Both the position numbers and the translations under genes were made by a program. A DNA stretch of 64,000 nucleotides. Source: Apostichopus japonicus. Taxonomy: Eukaryota; Echinodermata; Holothuroidea; Aspidochirotida; Stichopodidae. This document shows, one piece after another, positions 1-12,804 of this stretch; the first letter of the stretch is position 1; each line of letters starts with the position of its first letter. Under the pieces are notes generated by a model. It was given only the letters and a program-made list of their open reading frames with translations, had not been told where the DNA came from and searched no databases. The stretch is taken from contig NC_092568.1 of NCBI RefSeq assembly GCF_037975245.1, forward strand, positions 4,043,001-4,107,000, read 5' to 3'.

Positions 1-589
1 ATCGACGCACAAAGCAAGTTGCAAAAACATTTGCTAACCTTAAATCTACTCATTGCTTTTTTCTTCCATTTCTTTACTTCTTTAATAACTTTTTGAGCAG
101 GGTTTATCTGCCCTAGTACTAAAATTGAAGGTTTCTGGTAGACTCTGTGAACTAGTGTAAAGTGGGAATTTTGTTTTCAAGATGGGTTATGCAATTCAAA
201 GTTTCAAGTAACATGATCTCCAGTGTTAGCCCCAAAGTTAGCATTTCCTGCTGCAGTATTTAACAGGTTTGCAAACTGTACCGGTGGCTTATGCAATTGT
301 TAGGCTTTACTCATCACAGTGTCACTTTGGAGAGACAAACCCAAGATTGCCTTTAGTCTTGTTCTTTGAAGACACACCTACACTTTGCAAGCCATTCTTC
401 TTTCTACATCCTCACTGATGGTTTGAAATGTTACATAATTTATGTCATCCTTTAACATGGTGACACTCAATGTATCTTGCATCTCATTTCATATCAAAAC
501 TTTTCCAATATCAGCATGAGCTTCATTTTTCTATGACTTGAATATTCACTGACAGATAATGATATTTTTTGATGACGTTTACCTCATAG

Positions 590-3500
590 GTTTTCAAGGA
601 TAGTGACAAAGGGAAGAAAGGCTATCTGTCAAGAATGGACCTGAAGGTGGCAATGGTATCTCTCTTTGGCTACAAGCCATGCAAGGTAATTTGTTTATAT
701 ATATTTAATGCAACTCCTTGCTAAAAATTTACATTACTGCTCATCAAAACATTCCATTGAAGTATATCCCACCAATCAGATGTATCAAACTGCCTACCTT
801 AAGGTACAATTTGCCTTAGGTGCTTTTTGTCCTATTCTTTTCAAAATGGCAAACCCCAGGGATAGATATTTTAAAATGATAGTACAGAGGTGAGTAGTCA
901 CCTCATCAGGTTTGGAGTTGGAAGTTAGACAGAAGACCTGCTAATTCTCCCAGTTTTACCATGAGTTCCCTGGTTTGTAAGACAATCCCACCCTCTCCCA
1001 ATTTCATGTACTAAAAGTTGATTTCTTTAGCATTTTCTTCTTCTAAATTACATTAAGAAATTTGGCTTTGCGTATTTTTTTCACTTGCTTTAGGAACTTG
1101 GAGAAAGTTCATATATCCTTTTTCAGGAAATACTGTCACTATATTCAGCAGTGCTAATGCTAGCTTGACAAAGTACATATCTACAGTATGTGACTATCTT
1201 GTGTTTTTCTCACATTATTTTGTGGTTGGGAAATTGTAAATATCCCTATTTCTTCTGAAAGCTGGTTGGCAAGATCGTCTGAGACAATTGCAAGATTTCT
1301 AAAGAGAAAGGTTGCCCTTGTTTTACTGTCCTGTGCATGGTACAATAGTCCTTTCAGAGAATCATTACCATGGTGTTTGTGGCCACTGCATCAATCACCC
1401 ATCTATTTACTTTCACTCCTGACTGACCTGTCTCCCTCCACAACCACTGCAGTCATTTGAAGCCAGCCATTATCTGACGGATGATTATCCCTTAAAAAAT
1501 CATACCTGAGATAGGTCTGGTTGTTTGTATTGTCATTGTGTTATTAAAGGACAGTCCACAATCAAGTTATCTTTTACTATAAACGAAAGAGGAAAGAAAT
1601 CCAAGCATGATCCTGATTGAATTTGCATCCAGAACTTTCATTACTGTTTGGGAGAATTTGATAGTTGAAATAATCACAACTTTTTACCATATAAGTGAAA
1701 TTGGAACAAGTAGGTGTGATTTCATATTGTAGTTGCCCACTGCCAACAAAGCTGTTTTGTTTGCTGGGCTGTATGTTTTTGTTTCCGCCACACTTTTTTT
1801 TATCCTACATTGGGAAAGGTTCAAACATTACCTGAATGAGATGATGGGAAAGGCAACAATATACCAATGATTATGTGATTCATTCATGTTGTAATGCAAG
1901 ATTCTCAAAGTAAAAAATTGGCTGAAGGTTCGAAAGAAAGACACATATATACCCAAAATTTCAATGGTTATCATATTTCCTACAATGTTACCCTCCGGTA
2001 GTAGAAATCATAATTTGTGTTCACTGTTTACACGTTTACATTACCTTGAAAATATGATAAAAATATATATATCAGAAAAGAACAAACAGAAAGGTGTGGT
2101 TTCATGTCCTTGTGACACTATGACATTGTATATGGGCAAAATGGCAGCTCTCCCTTTCCTAAAATGTCAAATCATAAAACTGTTAGGAACGTATCAATCA
2201 TACCATGAACAAGGGGTCTCATAAGTAGTTACGGTATCATGTTCTGGGTTTTAAACATTCAGTCGTTCTTTGAGAATAATTAAATCCACAGATCTTCATT
2301 AAATGACTACATCTGTAGTGTCTAAGCACTCGCAGTTCTCATCTTTGTACATTGTTTTAATGTTTGTAACGTATTCTTTCTTGTATCAGCTAACAAAGGG
2401 CAGACTTGTGGTTTAATACAACTTTACAGTCCGCTGTACATGATGTGTCTCTCTCGTAAAATGGAATAATTTTTGCTTTCCTTTCTTTTGTAGTATGAAG
2501 TCGATGACTTGATGGGAAGTGCAAAACTAGGTGAGTTTAAATACATCTGGCAGTTTTCAGAGTAAAGAACAAACTATAATGTAAGGTGGAAGGTCTGTGA
2601 ATAGATGGAAATAATTTCTTTTTGAGATAAGAGAGGTTTTATGATAAATACTTCATGACAAGGTCCTTGAGTCTTTGTAGTTTCAACTCATGAACAACTT
2701 CAGATTTGTTTTTTGTTTGTTTTCATATTGTAATTCTGTATTGTTTTGTTCTTATTTACCATTCCAGGTTTATCAAAGAACGTCTTCATCGCTGCTATGG
2801 CACAGAAGTTGGCTGCACTAGATAAAGACGAGGAGATACGTGAAACTTTCAGAGCTTTTGACAGGCACAGTAAGTCACAAATCGATCATCCTCATGAGAA
2901 TTTGGCAAAAATATAAGCTAAACGCTTAAGTTTGTTTTGCCAAAGTAAGTATGTTTTAAGACAGTGGTCCCATAACTCTTAGGCCCACTACCCAGGATCT
3001 TCCATGGAGACTGAGACAGAACTGGTGGCGGACCCCACCCCTCAGAATCGATGCAGTGGACCCCACCCCTCAGAATCAATGCAGTGGACCCCATCCCCAA
3101 GAATCGATGCAGTGGACCTCACCCCTCAGAATCGATGCTGGGGCACCACCACTCAGAATCGATGCAGTGGACCCCACCCCTCAGAATCGATGCAGTGGAC
3201 CCCACCCCTCAGAATCGATGCAATGGACCTCACCCCTCGGAATCGATGCAGTGGACCCCATCCCCCAGAATCGATGCAGTGGACCCCCACCCCTCAGAAT
3301 CGATGCAGTGGACCCCACCCCTCAGAATCGATGCAGTGGACCCCACCCCTCAGCATCGATGCAGTGGACCCCACCCCTCAGAATCGATGCAGTGGACCCC
3401 ACCCCTCAGCATCGATGCAGTGGACCCCACCCCTCAGAATCGATGCAGTGGACCCCACCCCTCAGAATTGATGCAGTGGACCTCATCCCTCAGAATCGAT

Positions 3501-6500
3501 GCGGTGGACCTCACCCCTCAGAATTGATGCAGTGGACCCCATCCCCCAGAATCGATGCAATGGACCTCACCTCTCAGAATCGATGCAGTGGACCCCACCC
3601 CTCAGAATCAATGCAGTGGACCCCATCCCCAAGAATCGATGCAGTGGACCCCATCCCCCAGAATCGATGCAGTGGACCCCCACCCCTCAGAATCGATGCA
3701 GTGGACCCCACCCCTCAGAATCGATGCAGTGGACCCCACCCCTCAGCATCGATGCAGTGGACCTCACCCCTCGGAATCAATGTGGCGGACCTACCCCTCA
3801 GAATCGATGCGGTGGACCCCATCCCCCAGAATCGATGCGGTGGAACCCCACCCCTCAGAGTCTATATGGCTGACCCCACCTCTCAGAATCGATGCTCAGA
3901 ATGCACGAAAGCTAGCTTGGACCATGCTGTAGCAATACTGCTCTACATTACATCCAGGCTAGTGGTACTGGGGAGTATTGCCTGAATGTAGCAGACCTTT
4001 GACCCATGTAGTGGTCTGCAAACGTGTAGGCCCACAAACCAGCATCTTCCATGAGGACTGAGCCATGACCCACCAGACCCCTGCCCCTCAGAATCAATGC
4101 TCAGAATGCATGACTCAGTAGCTTTGACTTTGGACTTGATGATAGAAGAATATGTTAATTGATCTCTGTCGGCAATCTCAGAAAATTCCTGGCGTCTAGG
4201 TATTTTATTCCATGACCCACTTTTGTATCATATGCCATATATTGCTGACTGTCATTTAAGACACATTTAAGTTTATTCTTTGAAACAGAAAAAAAAATTA
4301 AAAAACGGTTTCAGCAATCAGTAGATTAACAGCGAAGACATTTAACTAGATTTATGTAAGTTTCATTGCCTCTAAATAGTGTCTTGTGTTTGACTTCTCG
4401 GTTAGTAATGATGTCCTGTAGGTGGAAGGACTGTGCCTTGTACAAGCATCGTACAAGTACTGTGACCCATTAACAAGGAAAGTGCTTAGTCATTCATTTC
4501 AAGGAACACACCACGACAGATTGCTGAACCATCGTATTAACAGCAACTTTATTAGTGAAAGTAAAACATCTTTTCAGTGCTTTAAGAATTCTTTGAAAAA
4601 AAGGGGGAATTCTTTGATTCTCAATTTTATTTGAAAAGATTCAAGAGTGAAAGTGAGTCCAATAATGGATATGATTTTTCACTCAAGTGGCCTGTTGAGA
4701 CTCATGGGTTATCTTTTCAGCTATAATGTTCGCTTGTCTAATAGATTCAAGAAGAGTAATGAGTATTTAAAGAGACCCAAGCATTAGTTGAAACTTATTC
4801 TGGTAATTAGGGAATGTGGATGGATAAATTTTGTATCTCATATGATATGACAACGAACTGTGTCTGTCAGTTATGAAACTTGTCAGTGATTTCTTTCAAG
4901 TACCACTCAGAGGTTGGATACAAATTTCCAGATAATTTGTTTCCTTTTGCGACATTGTTCTGTTTTAATTATTAAATATGCTGTCTGTGCAGTGGTTCAC
5001 AAGTCAGAATGCATGAAAGCTAGCTTGGACTATTGACTATATCAAAAATTAACCTTTATCTATCTTCCATGGCAAGCTACAAAACTGTAGATAAATTTTC
5101 AAATGTCTGGTAAAATCTCCAATTTTGTCTGCAAATCTTTCAGCAGATGTTTGAGCGGTAGTAAAATTTGTAAGTATTTCAAGATTTTTGAACATTTCTT
5201 TGTAGTCTGCAGTGGGTCAGGAGCACAGAGATAGTGTTGGTTTTGGGGAGAGTGTGCTCTATTGAGTACTTAATGGTTTCATTAAGAGATGAAAGCAAAT
5301 CATCCACTGAATTGTAAAATGTCATAATCTGCTGCACTTTTACTTTTTTCGGCTGTTAGTAAAAGATAGACGTAACTTCCAAACAGAGAGTTATTGATAG
5401 TTCTTTCATTATTAGACATCTTAACCAAATAAGCATGTGAGCCTCAAGTGAGCCTATATTCAGTAGACATTATTTTAACTAATTTTAGTGGAATTTTCTC
5501 TTTTTTCCACAAGGTAAAGGCTTCCTGACTTTGGATGATTTAGAGCAAGCTGCATCTAAAGTTTCAACTGGTTTTCCAAAACAAAGACTTCTCCTGGCTT
5601 TCCAGTAAGTTTTCACTGTTAACATTGATTTCAGTTATTTTAAGTATCATGAAAAGTTAACACTTGTGGAAAAAAATTCAATCTACCAAGTGATTTTAGT
5701 TCTGGTACCATAGCAAGTCAGCTATTGATGTTGCTTGATGGAGTGTGCCATTGACAACTTTTGTCTGTTGTTGTTTTCTCCATCCCTTAAAAAGTTTCTT
5801 TTATTTGCATCATTTGGAATGAAAACTTTGGCATCGATTTCAGTTATTTTAATTATCATAAAAGGGAAGTACTGTATGTGATTCGTAATTGACGTCCCTG
5901 ACAAGGTGAAGATTAATAGGTAGTTCAAAATATATACCAGTATTCTGAGCAGAATGTGTCACATTTGCATTTACTAATCTGAATTTGTCCTGAAGAAACT
6001 TACTGGCAAAATAGCTCATCTACATATTAGCTCAAGTTGTAAAGTTGGAAGACAACCTTTGAAAGAATAATCAGCATCAAAAACTGTCTTTCAAATTACT
6101 TGGTGAAATTTAGTCAAAGAATTGTACTTTCAAATTTTCAGCAAACCAAGGTCAATGAACTTCGGTGAACAAAGTTCTCTTAAGACTTCTTCATTCTCAT
6201 ATTTCATTTTGCTTAAAGCTTGTTCTTTAGTCAGATGAGAGGACAGGGAAAGGGAAGAAATCTGTTGATGAAAGAGCTGCAGGAGGGATATAACAAAAAA
6301 ATCAATTTTCTTTGAAAGAATAATCAGCGTCAAAAACTGTCTGGAAAATTACTTGGTAAAATACAGCCAAGGAATTGTATTTTTATGTTTTCAGCAAACC
6401 AGGGTCGATTGAACTTCAGTGAACAAATGTTTTCTACAGAATTTTTCATTCTCATATTCAAGTTTGCTTTCTTTAGTCAGAGCAGAGGACAGGAGAATGG

Positions 6501-6888
6501 AAGAAGACTGTTGATGAGAGAGCTGCATGAGGGATATAACAAAGAGAATTCCCATCACTGCTTATCTCATAACTGCCTTTTGTTCTAATTCTACTCCATT
6601 CATTGTTCAAAATTCCAATAAACTTGTTGGTCCCATTTGCCAGTGTTTGATCTCTGGTTGTTTTAGTCTGCCTCTGGAGAAGAGCTCTACAAGGTTTAAA
6701 AACAATAATTCCTGTCACATTTACACAACAGGGCCTTTGCAGTAGATAAGAAGTTAGTTAACAGTCTTTCACATCATTCTTTTTCTCTTACTTGACTTCC
6801 CAGGGAAATGGATGGTGACAAGGATGGCCGCATTAGCTTCAGAGATTTTGAATTTATGATGAAGTATGATGAAGATGATGACTTATGA
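590..6888 (+). CDS. EFCAB11: EF-hand calcium-binding domain-containing protein 11 (EFCAB11), 5'-partial, five exons
   Basis: Five exons with consensus GT/AG borders join in frame: 590-685, 2494-2530, 2768-2869, 5514-5604 and 6804-6888 (TGA at 6886-6888), giving 136 residues. The order of motifs follows vertebrate EFCAB11 (about 160 residues): VFKDSDKGKKGYLSRMD, LFGYKPCK, EVDDLMGS, RETFRAFDR, KGFLTLDDLEQA and DGDKDGRISFRDFEF. The protein is calmodulin-like with four EF-hand units, and its cellular role is poorly known. Only the last loop (D-G-D-K-D-G-R-I-S-F-R-D) looks able to bind calcium; the first lacks the acid at loop position 3, the second is shortened, and the third (D-R-H-S-K-G) has lost its ligands. 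The C-terminus is very acidic (DEDDDL). About 25 N-terminal residues are missing and must lie in an exon before base 1; bases 1-589 look like intron. Family identity is from recalled family motifs, not a search. Confidence 0.93.
3031..3897. repeat. 28-bp minisatellite, about 31 copies, in an EFCAB11 intron
   Basis: The unit is 28 bases and runs through GACCCCACCC, CTCAGAATCG and ATGCAGTG. Variants carry ATCCCC, CAGCATCG or CAATGGACC. The array has higher-order structure: the variant order starting at 3061 recurs at 3593 (532 = 19 units), and the block starting at 3251 recurs at 3643 (392 = 14 units), so it grew by block duplication. Most units contain the palindrome ATCGAT. Because 28 is not a multiple of 3 and the unit has no stop in any + frame, all three + frames are open for hundreds of bases; these ORFs are artefacts. 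The array lies between EFCAB11 exons 2768-2869 and 5514-5604. Confidence 0.97.
3985..5513. other. Remainder of the large EFCAB11 intron
   Basis: AT-rich intron sequence. Bases 4029-4110 (GCATCTTCCATGAGGACTGA onward) repeat the minisatellite's left flank at 2982-3010 in diverged form. Bases 5003-5035 (CAGAATGCATGAAAGCTAGC) repeat the right flank at 3897-3925. The array therefore sits in a locally duplicated segment. No exon is recognisable here. Confidence 0.6.
6058..6546. repeat. Diverged tandem duplication, ~253 bp x 2, in the last EFCAB11 intron
   Basis: Bases 6058-6300 and 6311-6546 align throughout. Both start TTTGAAAGAATAATCAGC, pass TTTTCAGCAAACCA and end GAGGGATATAACAAA. The copies differ by scattered substitutions and small indels, so the duplication is old. 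A shorter echo of the 5622-5660 segment (GATTTCAGTTATTTTAA) occurs at 5836. Neither copy keeps an open frame related to EF-hands, so this is not an exon duplication. Confidence 0.85.
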
Positions 6889-7066
6889 GTTTCTGTTATG
6901 ATATCGAGACATCCATTGATTATTATTCTGTTTTACATGATTGTAAGTATTATATTGTTGCAAAATGGCAAAATTAACAAAACAAGCACAAATATTTGCC
7001 ATGCTTTTCTGTTGTATTCTCTTTTTTCTTTTCTTTTTTGTAAATGTAAACAAAATCTATGTAGTC

Positions 7067-7072
7067 AATAAA
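7067..7072 (+). terminator. Poly(A) signal AATAAA of EFCAB11
   Basis: AATAAA lies about 180 bases after the EFCAB11 stop codon, in AT-rich sequence after a T-rich stretch. It is the first canonical hexamer I see after the stop and probably defines a short 3' UTR ending near 7085-7100. Confidence 0.65.
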
Positions 7073-7340
7073 TAGAATTGATTTATGTCTCAGCATGCTG
7101 AAGCAGAATTTAAACAAATAAACAAGGAGAAAATTTCAACCGAAAATGTCCTTTCGATTTGAAGAGTATAAAAAGAAACAGGAAAGTGATATACACAATT
7201 AACAGTCATTTAATGTGGTTTTGTTTATTGTCTCAGAGTCACAGACAGTTGAAAGTTTGTTTTTTGATCAATTTTTCCTCCTCTGTTTCCATGGATAGTG
7301 TAAGCTAATTTATGCTGATTTCAAAACAATGTGGAGTAAT

Positions 7341-8698
7341 GTTAAGTCAGGGGTCGAAATTTACGCTATTCCGCTATCCCGAGATAGTGAAATCATGAAC
7401 GGAATACCAAGTTGCTTGGGTTCACTATTCCGTATGGATAGTCCTAAAAGTGATAGCTAACAACAAACTTTGACAAATCTATCTAAATTTACTTGCCTGT
7501 CACTAGTCAGGCAACGATTCTAATTTTATTTGTTTCCCGGGCGTAAAAACTTGCCCAAAAATACAAAAGAAACACGTGAGTTGCAGTTACGTACAGTACA
7601 TACATGTTCCGTAGCCAACTACACTTGCACAGTATAGCAAGCCTTACATTTTCCTCCGATTTGTTGCACTTTACACGTTCCGTATACCATCGCGTATGTA
7701 GGGTATGTATGCTTGTGGGTGTCCAGGGGCGAAGGCCCCCGGAAAATATTGGTAATTGTGCGTGTCTGGTGATAAAAAATTGGCAGTTGAAGATGCAAAA
7801 TAATAACAAATTTTGGAATTTAAATTGTCACGAAACTGATGAAAATTTTAAAATGACAAGTTGGAGACTGTACGTTGCAATATTATGTTATGAAAAGAGA
7901 TTTAAAATGTCTTACAATCTTTAAGAAGTTTAACTTACAAAACTTCCGATATTATGAAACAAATAACGTTCGGCAAAGCCCCGTTTCTAGACTGCCTAAC
8001 AATGAATATACGTACATAAGTTTACAACTGCAGTGTTTAACCCTACTTAAATACTTCGTTAGGCTATACGATGTGTTGCGAATTTTCCCAGGTACCTTGC
8101 CAAACAACTGTGAGCTCATCCCATGTCTAACACCTGTTTGTTAAGATTTTTTGGCACGTTTCCAAGAAACGTTACATGGAGTTAAACTGTTTTGGCTCCA
8201 TTCTAGAATTAATTAGATGTGGTCTTCCGTTTATTCATATTGAAGTCAAATTCATACGAAAGAAAATGTTTACTAACTAACATACAATATAAATTTAAAA
8301 AAAAATGTGGAATGGCAATATTGTTCAAAACATTTCCCGCGAGGCTGATTTATTACAGCAACCTTCCCGCGCTGGGCCGTGGGTGTACTGTCCGTGTGAC
8401 CCATATACCCTGAAGTGTGCGAAACTACAGTAGCCAGTGACATTGCCCTTGTGAGTGGGTGTTACAACCTGCGTCCTGGGTTACCTGCTTTCTTGCCTCA
8501 GTACACAAAAAAACTAATGATTATCAATAACCCAACATAAGACTCAACATATAATTTTGTTATGTTATTTTTTTTTTTTTTTTATAGTTTCAAAGGAAAT
8601 TAAGGAATAGTGGAAAATGAGACGGAATAGTGTATTTTCAAACCCACTATTCCGCTGGAATAGTGGATAATATTCTGAATTTCGACCCCTGGTTAAGT
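7341..8698. mobile_element. Non-autonomous hAT-like DNA transposon, 1344 bp, with 7-bp target duplication
   Basis: Terminal inverted repeats CAGGGGTCGAAATT (7348-7361) and its complement (8678-8691) bound the element. The flanks are identical: GTTAAGT at 7341-7347 and 8692-8698. Both ends carry repeated CTATTCCG words as subterminal motifs. CAG-type termini and a 7-8 bp duplication fit the hAT superfamily, although a full hAT duplication is 8 bp. The interior has only short unrelated ORFs and a T17 run, with no transposase, so it depends on enzyme supplied elsewhere. It lies about 270 bases after the EFCAB11 poly(A) signal. Confidence 0.85.
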
Positions 8699-10107
8699 GC
8701 ATTCATTCACATGTATTTTAACAGATCATGTTGAACAGTCATGCTGTTTATACTTATGAAGATATTCCATGAAAGGTATATAAAAGTACATCAATAATTT
8801 ATAGCCTTTCCAAAATTCCGCTCAATTTACTTTCATATTGCAATAAGAAGTTTCTTGATGAACTTTAAGTACAATCTTAATCCTTTTTCTGTAGTTTCAA
8901 TATTTTTATTTTGCTGTTGCAATAAAGTACATATGCCTAAAGGTCTTCATGAATAACAGTGCACCCAATTCAAGTAGCACAGAACTATCAACTTATTTTA
9001 TGGTAACCGTGCTACATTATTTCTCATCCAGATGTAACATTTCCTACTGAAATAATTGACGATTTGAAAACCGTATGTTCCTGAGACCTGAGTAAATCTT
9101 CAGACAATTTATGATGTATACGATTAAAAAGGTAAGTAACTTTTTTTAACAGATGTGTTTGTTCAAAGCTTGTGGTGTCTCAAATGTCTCCAACTTGATA
9201 AACAAAGTAGTGATAGAATATTGAAAATTGAGGTGAGCAAAGAGAAAGTAGTTTGCAATGATTTTCATGCTTTTAGAATATGCCATGCAGAAATTCAAAA
9301 CCAGGGAGTTGCTTTTTATCTTCTTGGTTTTCTGATTTTGACCCTGGATAGGATTACCAGGGTAGGGAAATACTGAAATAGTCATTCTGGAAATACCTAA
9401 TGTCACACAATGGTTCTGTTGGGTATTTAGGTATCTGGCAACGTTCGAGCATTGAAGAACTAGGAACCATAATTTGATTTCAGCTTGAAGAATCGTCTAA
9501 GAAGCATACACAGGTATAACAGTCTCAAACAAGAAAATATTCTGTGTCCCGGGCACAGAAATTTGCAAATTTCTTTCTAACTGTTTATTTGAAATGAGTG
9601 TACTTGTGTCGAGGTTTAAAGGGATACCTGCTCACTATTAAAAATGTGTAAACAATGTATCTCCATCTCTTGTTTCAAAACATGTCTGTTAACAAGGGAA
9701 ACTACTTTGTGTCCAATTCATACAGATAATTCTTCTGGTTATGAGTGTTGAGTCAAGTAAATTAATTAATATTATAGAATGGACACACACAGGACACAAG
9801 CTACTGTATAAACATGGCACCAAGCTTATAGAGAAGAATGTCACTTCCTCCCCCCCCTCCCCTCCCTGACATGTAAGAAATGTTCACAAGTTGAAGAAAA
9901 TGTTGATAGTAATGCTTTGACAACAGCATTGACACTTCTAAAAGGTATTTAATCACTTATGTTTGTTCTGATGTATTAGCTTTAATATTCCCATGAATAC
10001 ATGAAATGTTACAGTAATGTCCAAATTTGTAGGCCACTATCTGCTCCCAGCGCCACTTCTCAAACAGGATCACACGTAAGCAAGACAAGAAGTAAAATCT
10101 TATCGTG
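8699..10107. other. Intergenic, no gene recognised
   Basis: AT-rich sequence between the hAT element and the 67-bp satellite. ORFs are short and overlap on both strands without family resemblance. A C-rich stretch is at 9848-9870. Confidence 0.6.
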
Positions 10108-10509
10108 CACATTATTCTTCACGCGTGGTCAGATGTTACCTTCCACACAGAAACACAGTGACAATCTGACAGGACACATTATTCTTAGGGTGTGGTCAGA
10201 TGTTACCTTCCACACTGAAACACAGTGACAATCTGACAGGACACATTATTCTTAGGGTGTGGTCAGATGTTACCTTCCACACTGAAACACAGTGACAATC
10301 TGACAGGACACATTATTCTTAGGGTGTGGTCAGATATTACCTTCCACACTGAAACACAGTGACAATCTGACAGGACACATTATTCTTAGGGTGTGGTCAG
10401 ATGTTACCTTCCACACTGAAACACAGTGACAATCTGACAGGACACATTATTCTTAGGGTGTGGTCAGATATTACCTTCCACACTGAAACACAGTGACAAT
10501 CTGATAGGA
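10108..10509. repeat. 67-bp tandem repeat, six units
   Basis: Units start at 10108, 10175, 10242, 10309, 10376 and 10443, each beginning CACATTATTCTT and passing through TGTGGTCAGATGTTACC and ACACAGTGACAATCTGACAG. The first unit is the most divergent (CACGCG instead of TAGGGTG); the inner units are nearly identical, differing mainly at GATGTT versus GATATT. This implies recent homogenisation or expansion. Confidence 0.97.
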
Positions 10510-12804
10510 CACAACTGAATGTAACCATCAGATAAAAGTTCGCTATGTTGCTAGCTTGGTTAAGTAGTTTTGTTCGAAGGAGACTTGTATTACAGATAAA
10601 AAATTGTTCACATTTATTAAGGTGAAGATAATCATGTTTTGTGTTCTTTGGTCTTATTACAGAACGCATCTTCTTTCTTCTTACAGACACCCACGTAATA
10701 CTATGAAGGTAACAATGGTGCCAGATAAAGGGATCAGCAGTTCTGCTCTTGGACTCTCTCGATTCAATGTAGTAGGATTTAGACACTTTGCTTCTCATAA
10801 TGGATGTATCGGAATGACTATCAATTACTGGGAGGTGAGGCTCAAGATAAGACTGTTAATTGCTGATGGCATATCGTCTTTCAAATTTGGGAATGGCATT
10901 ATCAGATTGATCACTTTTTACATGATGAAGTGACCAAGGCTCAAATTGGCTGTCACCACCAGTCATTTTTTTTTCTTCAAGTTTGCCTACATCTGGAAAT
11001 TTCCAAAGTCCACAGCGAAAGGATTATCGCAGAGCCTTTACTTACCTGATAAATTCTCAGACAAGGTCATTGTAAACGTCCATTGTAGGGCCTGACTATT
11101 TTGAGGCTTGAGTTTAAGTCTTGGGTGCTGTGATGATACACGGGATGTGTGGATGAAGGAACCAGAAGGGAATTAAAGGGAGTGAAGACTCGCGCACAAA
11201 GAAATGTCTGATGCCGGCAATCTGACCTAGTTTCGAATGAGGTGTAACAGAAGTGTGAGATGCCACCATCGATCCCAGAAAATACACACACAGCTTGCTA
11301 CCGTCGGTAATTAGACACTAGTGTACAGTCAATACATGCAGCTATGGTCAATACCCATAACACAGTGTACATAGCAGCGATGGACATCTCAGGTCCAGAT
11401 AAAAGATAACAAGGTATCACATTTCATTACTGTCTGCATTTTGTAGCAACAAGACAAAAACTTAACTTGCAAGCAACGGAAAGTTAAGTTTTTTCAGAGG
11501 GCGGCACGCGGTTTGGGGCGAGTCTTCAATGCCTTTAACCGAATATTTAAAGATCAGTGAAGAAAAAAATTGTGATTTAAAGTGGTCAACCGTGCTTGCA
11601 ATAAATTTTCTCCTACCAAAAGCAATGGGGCTCTCCAGTCTTGTTCTATTGGTCCTATAGTAATCTATACTGTATAGAGATCTCTGAATCAAAGTAAGAT
11701 GACCACATGAAAACACTCACGTGTATGTGAATATATTGAGTGTAATTGCCTATGTCAGACACTCAAGGTGATTGACTAGTTAATGGTTCCACTTGTGTAG
11801 TTTGGAGAAATGGAAAATGAAAAAACTGTAGAAAGTACAAGTTAACATGCTTAAAATAACTTCAAACTTCCCAAATAGATGTTTCAAAAGTTTTCTTCAA
11901 TAAAGTACTAACGGAATTGTATTATATCATTAGCGATCAACACACGATTCTCACATGACCTGCATTCAGAGATTGCAGCTTGTCAAATTCCACTAGATAG
12001 GAGCAAAATGACAGCATCCTCTGTTGATCTTGGGCGTGGTTGGCAGAGCCCCAATACGAGAGCACTAACATGTTAAAACCACAAAGTTTTCTGATACCTT
12101 TCAAATTTAGTGTGTTAAGAAATATTTGAGTGGAAAGTAACATGACACTTATATCATAGACATATGCCACACTCTTAGTTAAGAAGTTTTCCTCAATATC
12201 GCTAACCTCAACTGTAGAGCATGTTTTCATTTGTAAGTTTTTGCCGGACAAACCCTCAGTCACTTACACGAAATAGTACTCAGTGGTGGTCTGTGATGTT
12301 TTTGTTGCAAATTTATGTTTTTCAAAAGCTTTATTTTTTTTTCTCTATATTTCTTGAATCTTGATTCCTTCAAATTATGTGTTTATTATCACAAAAAATA
12401 TGCAAAGTGGGAGATCATGTGACGTTAGCATGTACCACTGTAATTAAATACATGAATCCTGTTTTTTGTTTCTGTACAAACTTGTCCAGACCTACCAAAC
12501 TGAATCATGTATATATGTTGGATCATGGCAGGGTTTGCTGCAGGGGAATGAAAAACAGGAAAGAACAAACAAAAGACTCTTTTTAAGGTAGAAGGTGGTT
12601 CATATTTACTTCACTGCAAAAAAAAAAAAAGAGCAAAATATGCCAAGAGAGCCAGAAACACATTGCACACATTCTTCAGTAATTAATTTAATTAAGTTCA
12701 TAGGCAACTCATAAAAAACTGTTTACGTGAATTATAAAATAGAGAAAGAACTGTGAAACTACAAATTTTGACAGAGCAAAAGACATTTCTAGCTAGGCTG
12801 ATTT
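10510..12804. other. Intergenic, no gene recognised
   Basis: ORFs of up to about 130 codons overlap each other on opposite strands and run out of the adjoining satellite; none shows a recognisable domain. Bases 11080-11300 and 11480-11720 are less AT-rich than their surroundings (for example CGAGTCTTCAATGCC) and may be old dispersed repeats, but I found no second copy in this window. Confidence 0.5.

Noticed and set aside
3004-3985. ORFs of 124-309 codons over the EFCAB11 intron, rich in P, S, D and W
   Set aside because: They are translations of the 28-bp minisatellite in three frames and lie in an intron; the period forces openness.
6130-6745. Possible duplicated EFCAB11 exon in the ~253-bp tandem copies
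   Set aside because: Neither copy encodes an EF-hand-like peptide in a splice-bounded frame.
10108-10509. CRISPR-like regular array
   Set aside because: There are no unique spacers; it is a contiguous satellite in a eukaryotic genome.
10397-10933. Two overlapping ORFs of 133 and 109 codons next to the 67-bp satellite
   Set aside because: They overlap on opposite strands, one runs into the satellite, and neither contains a recognisable domain; an acceptor-like TCTTCTTACAG at 10685 has no partner.
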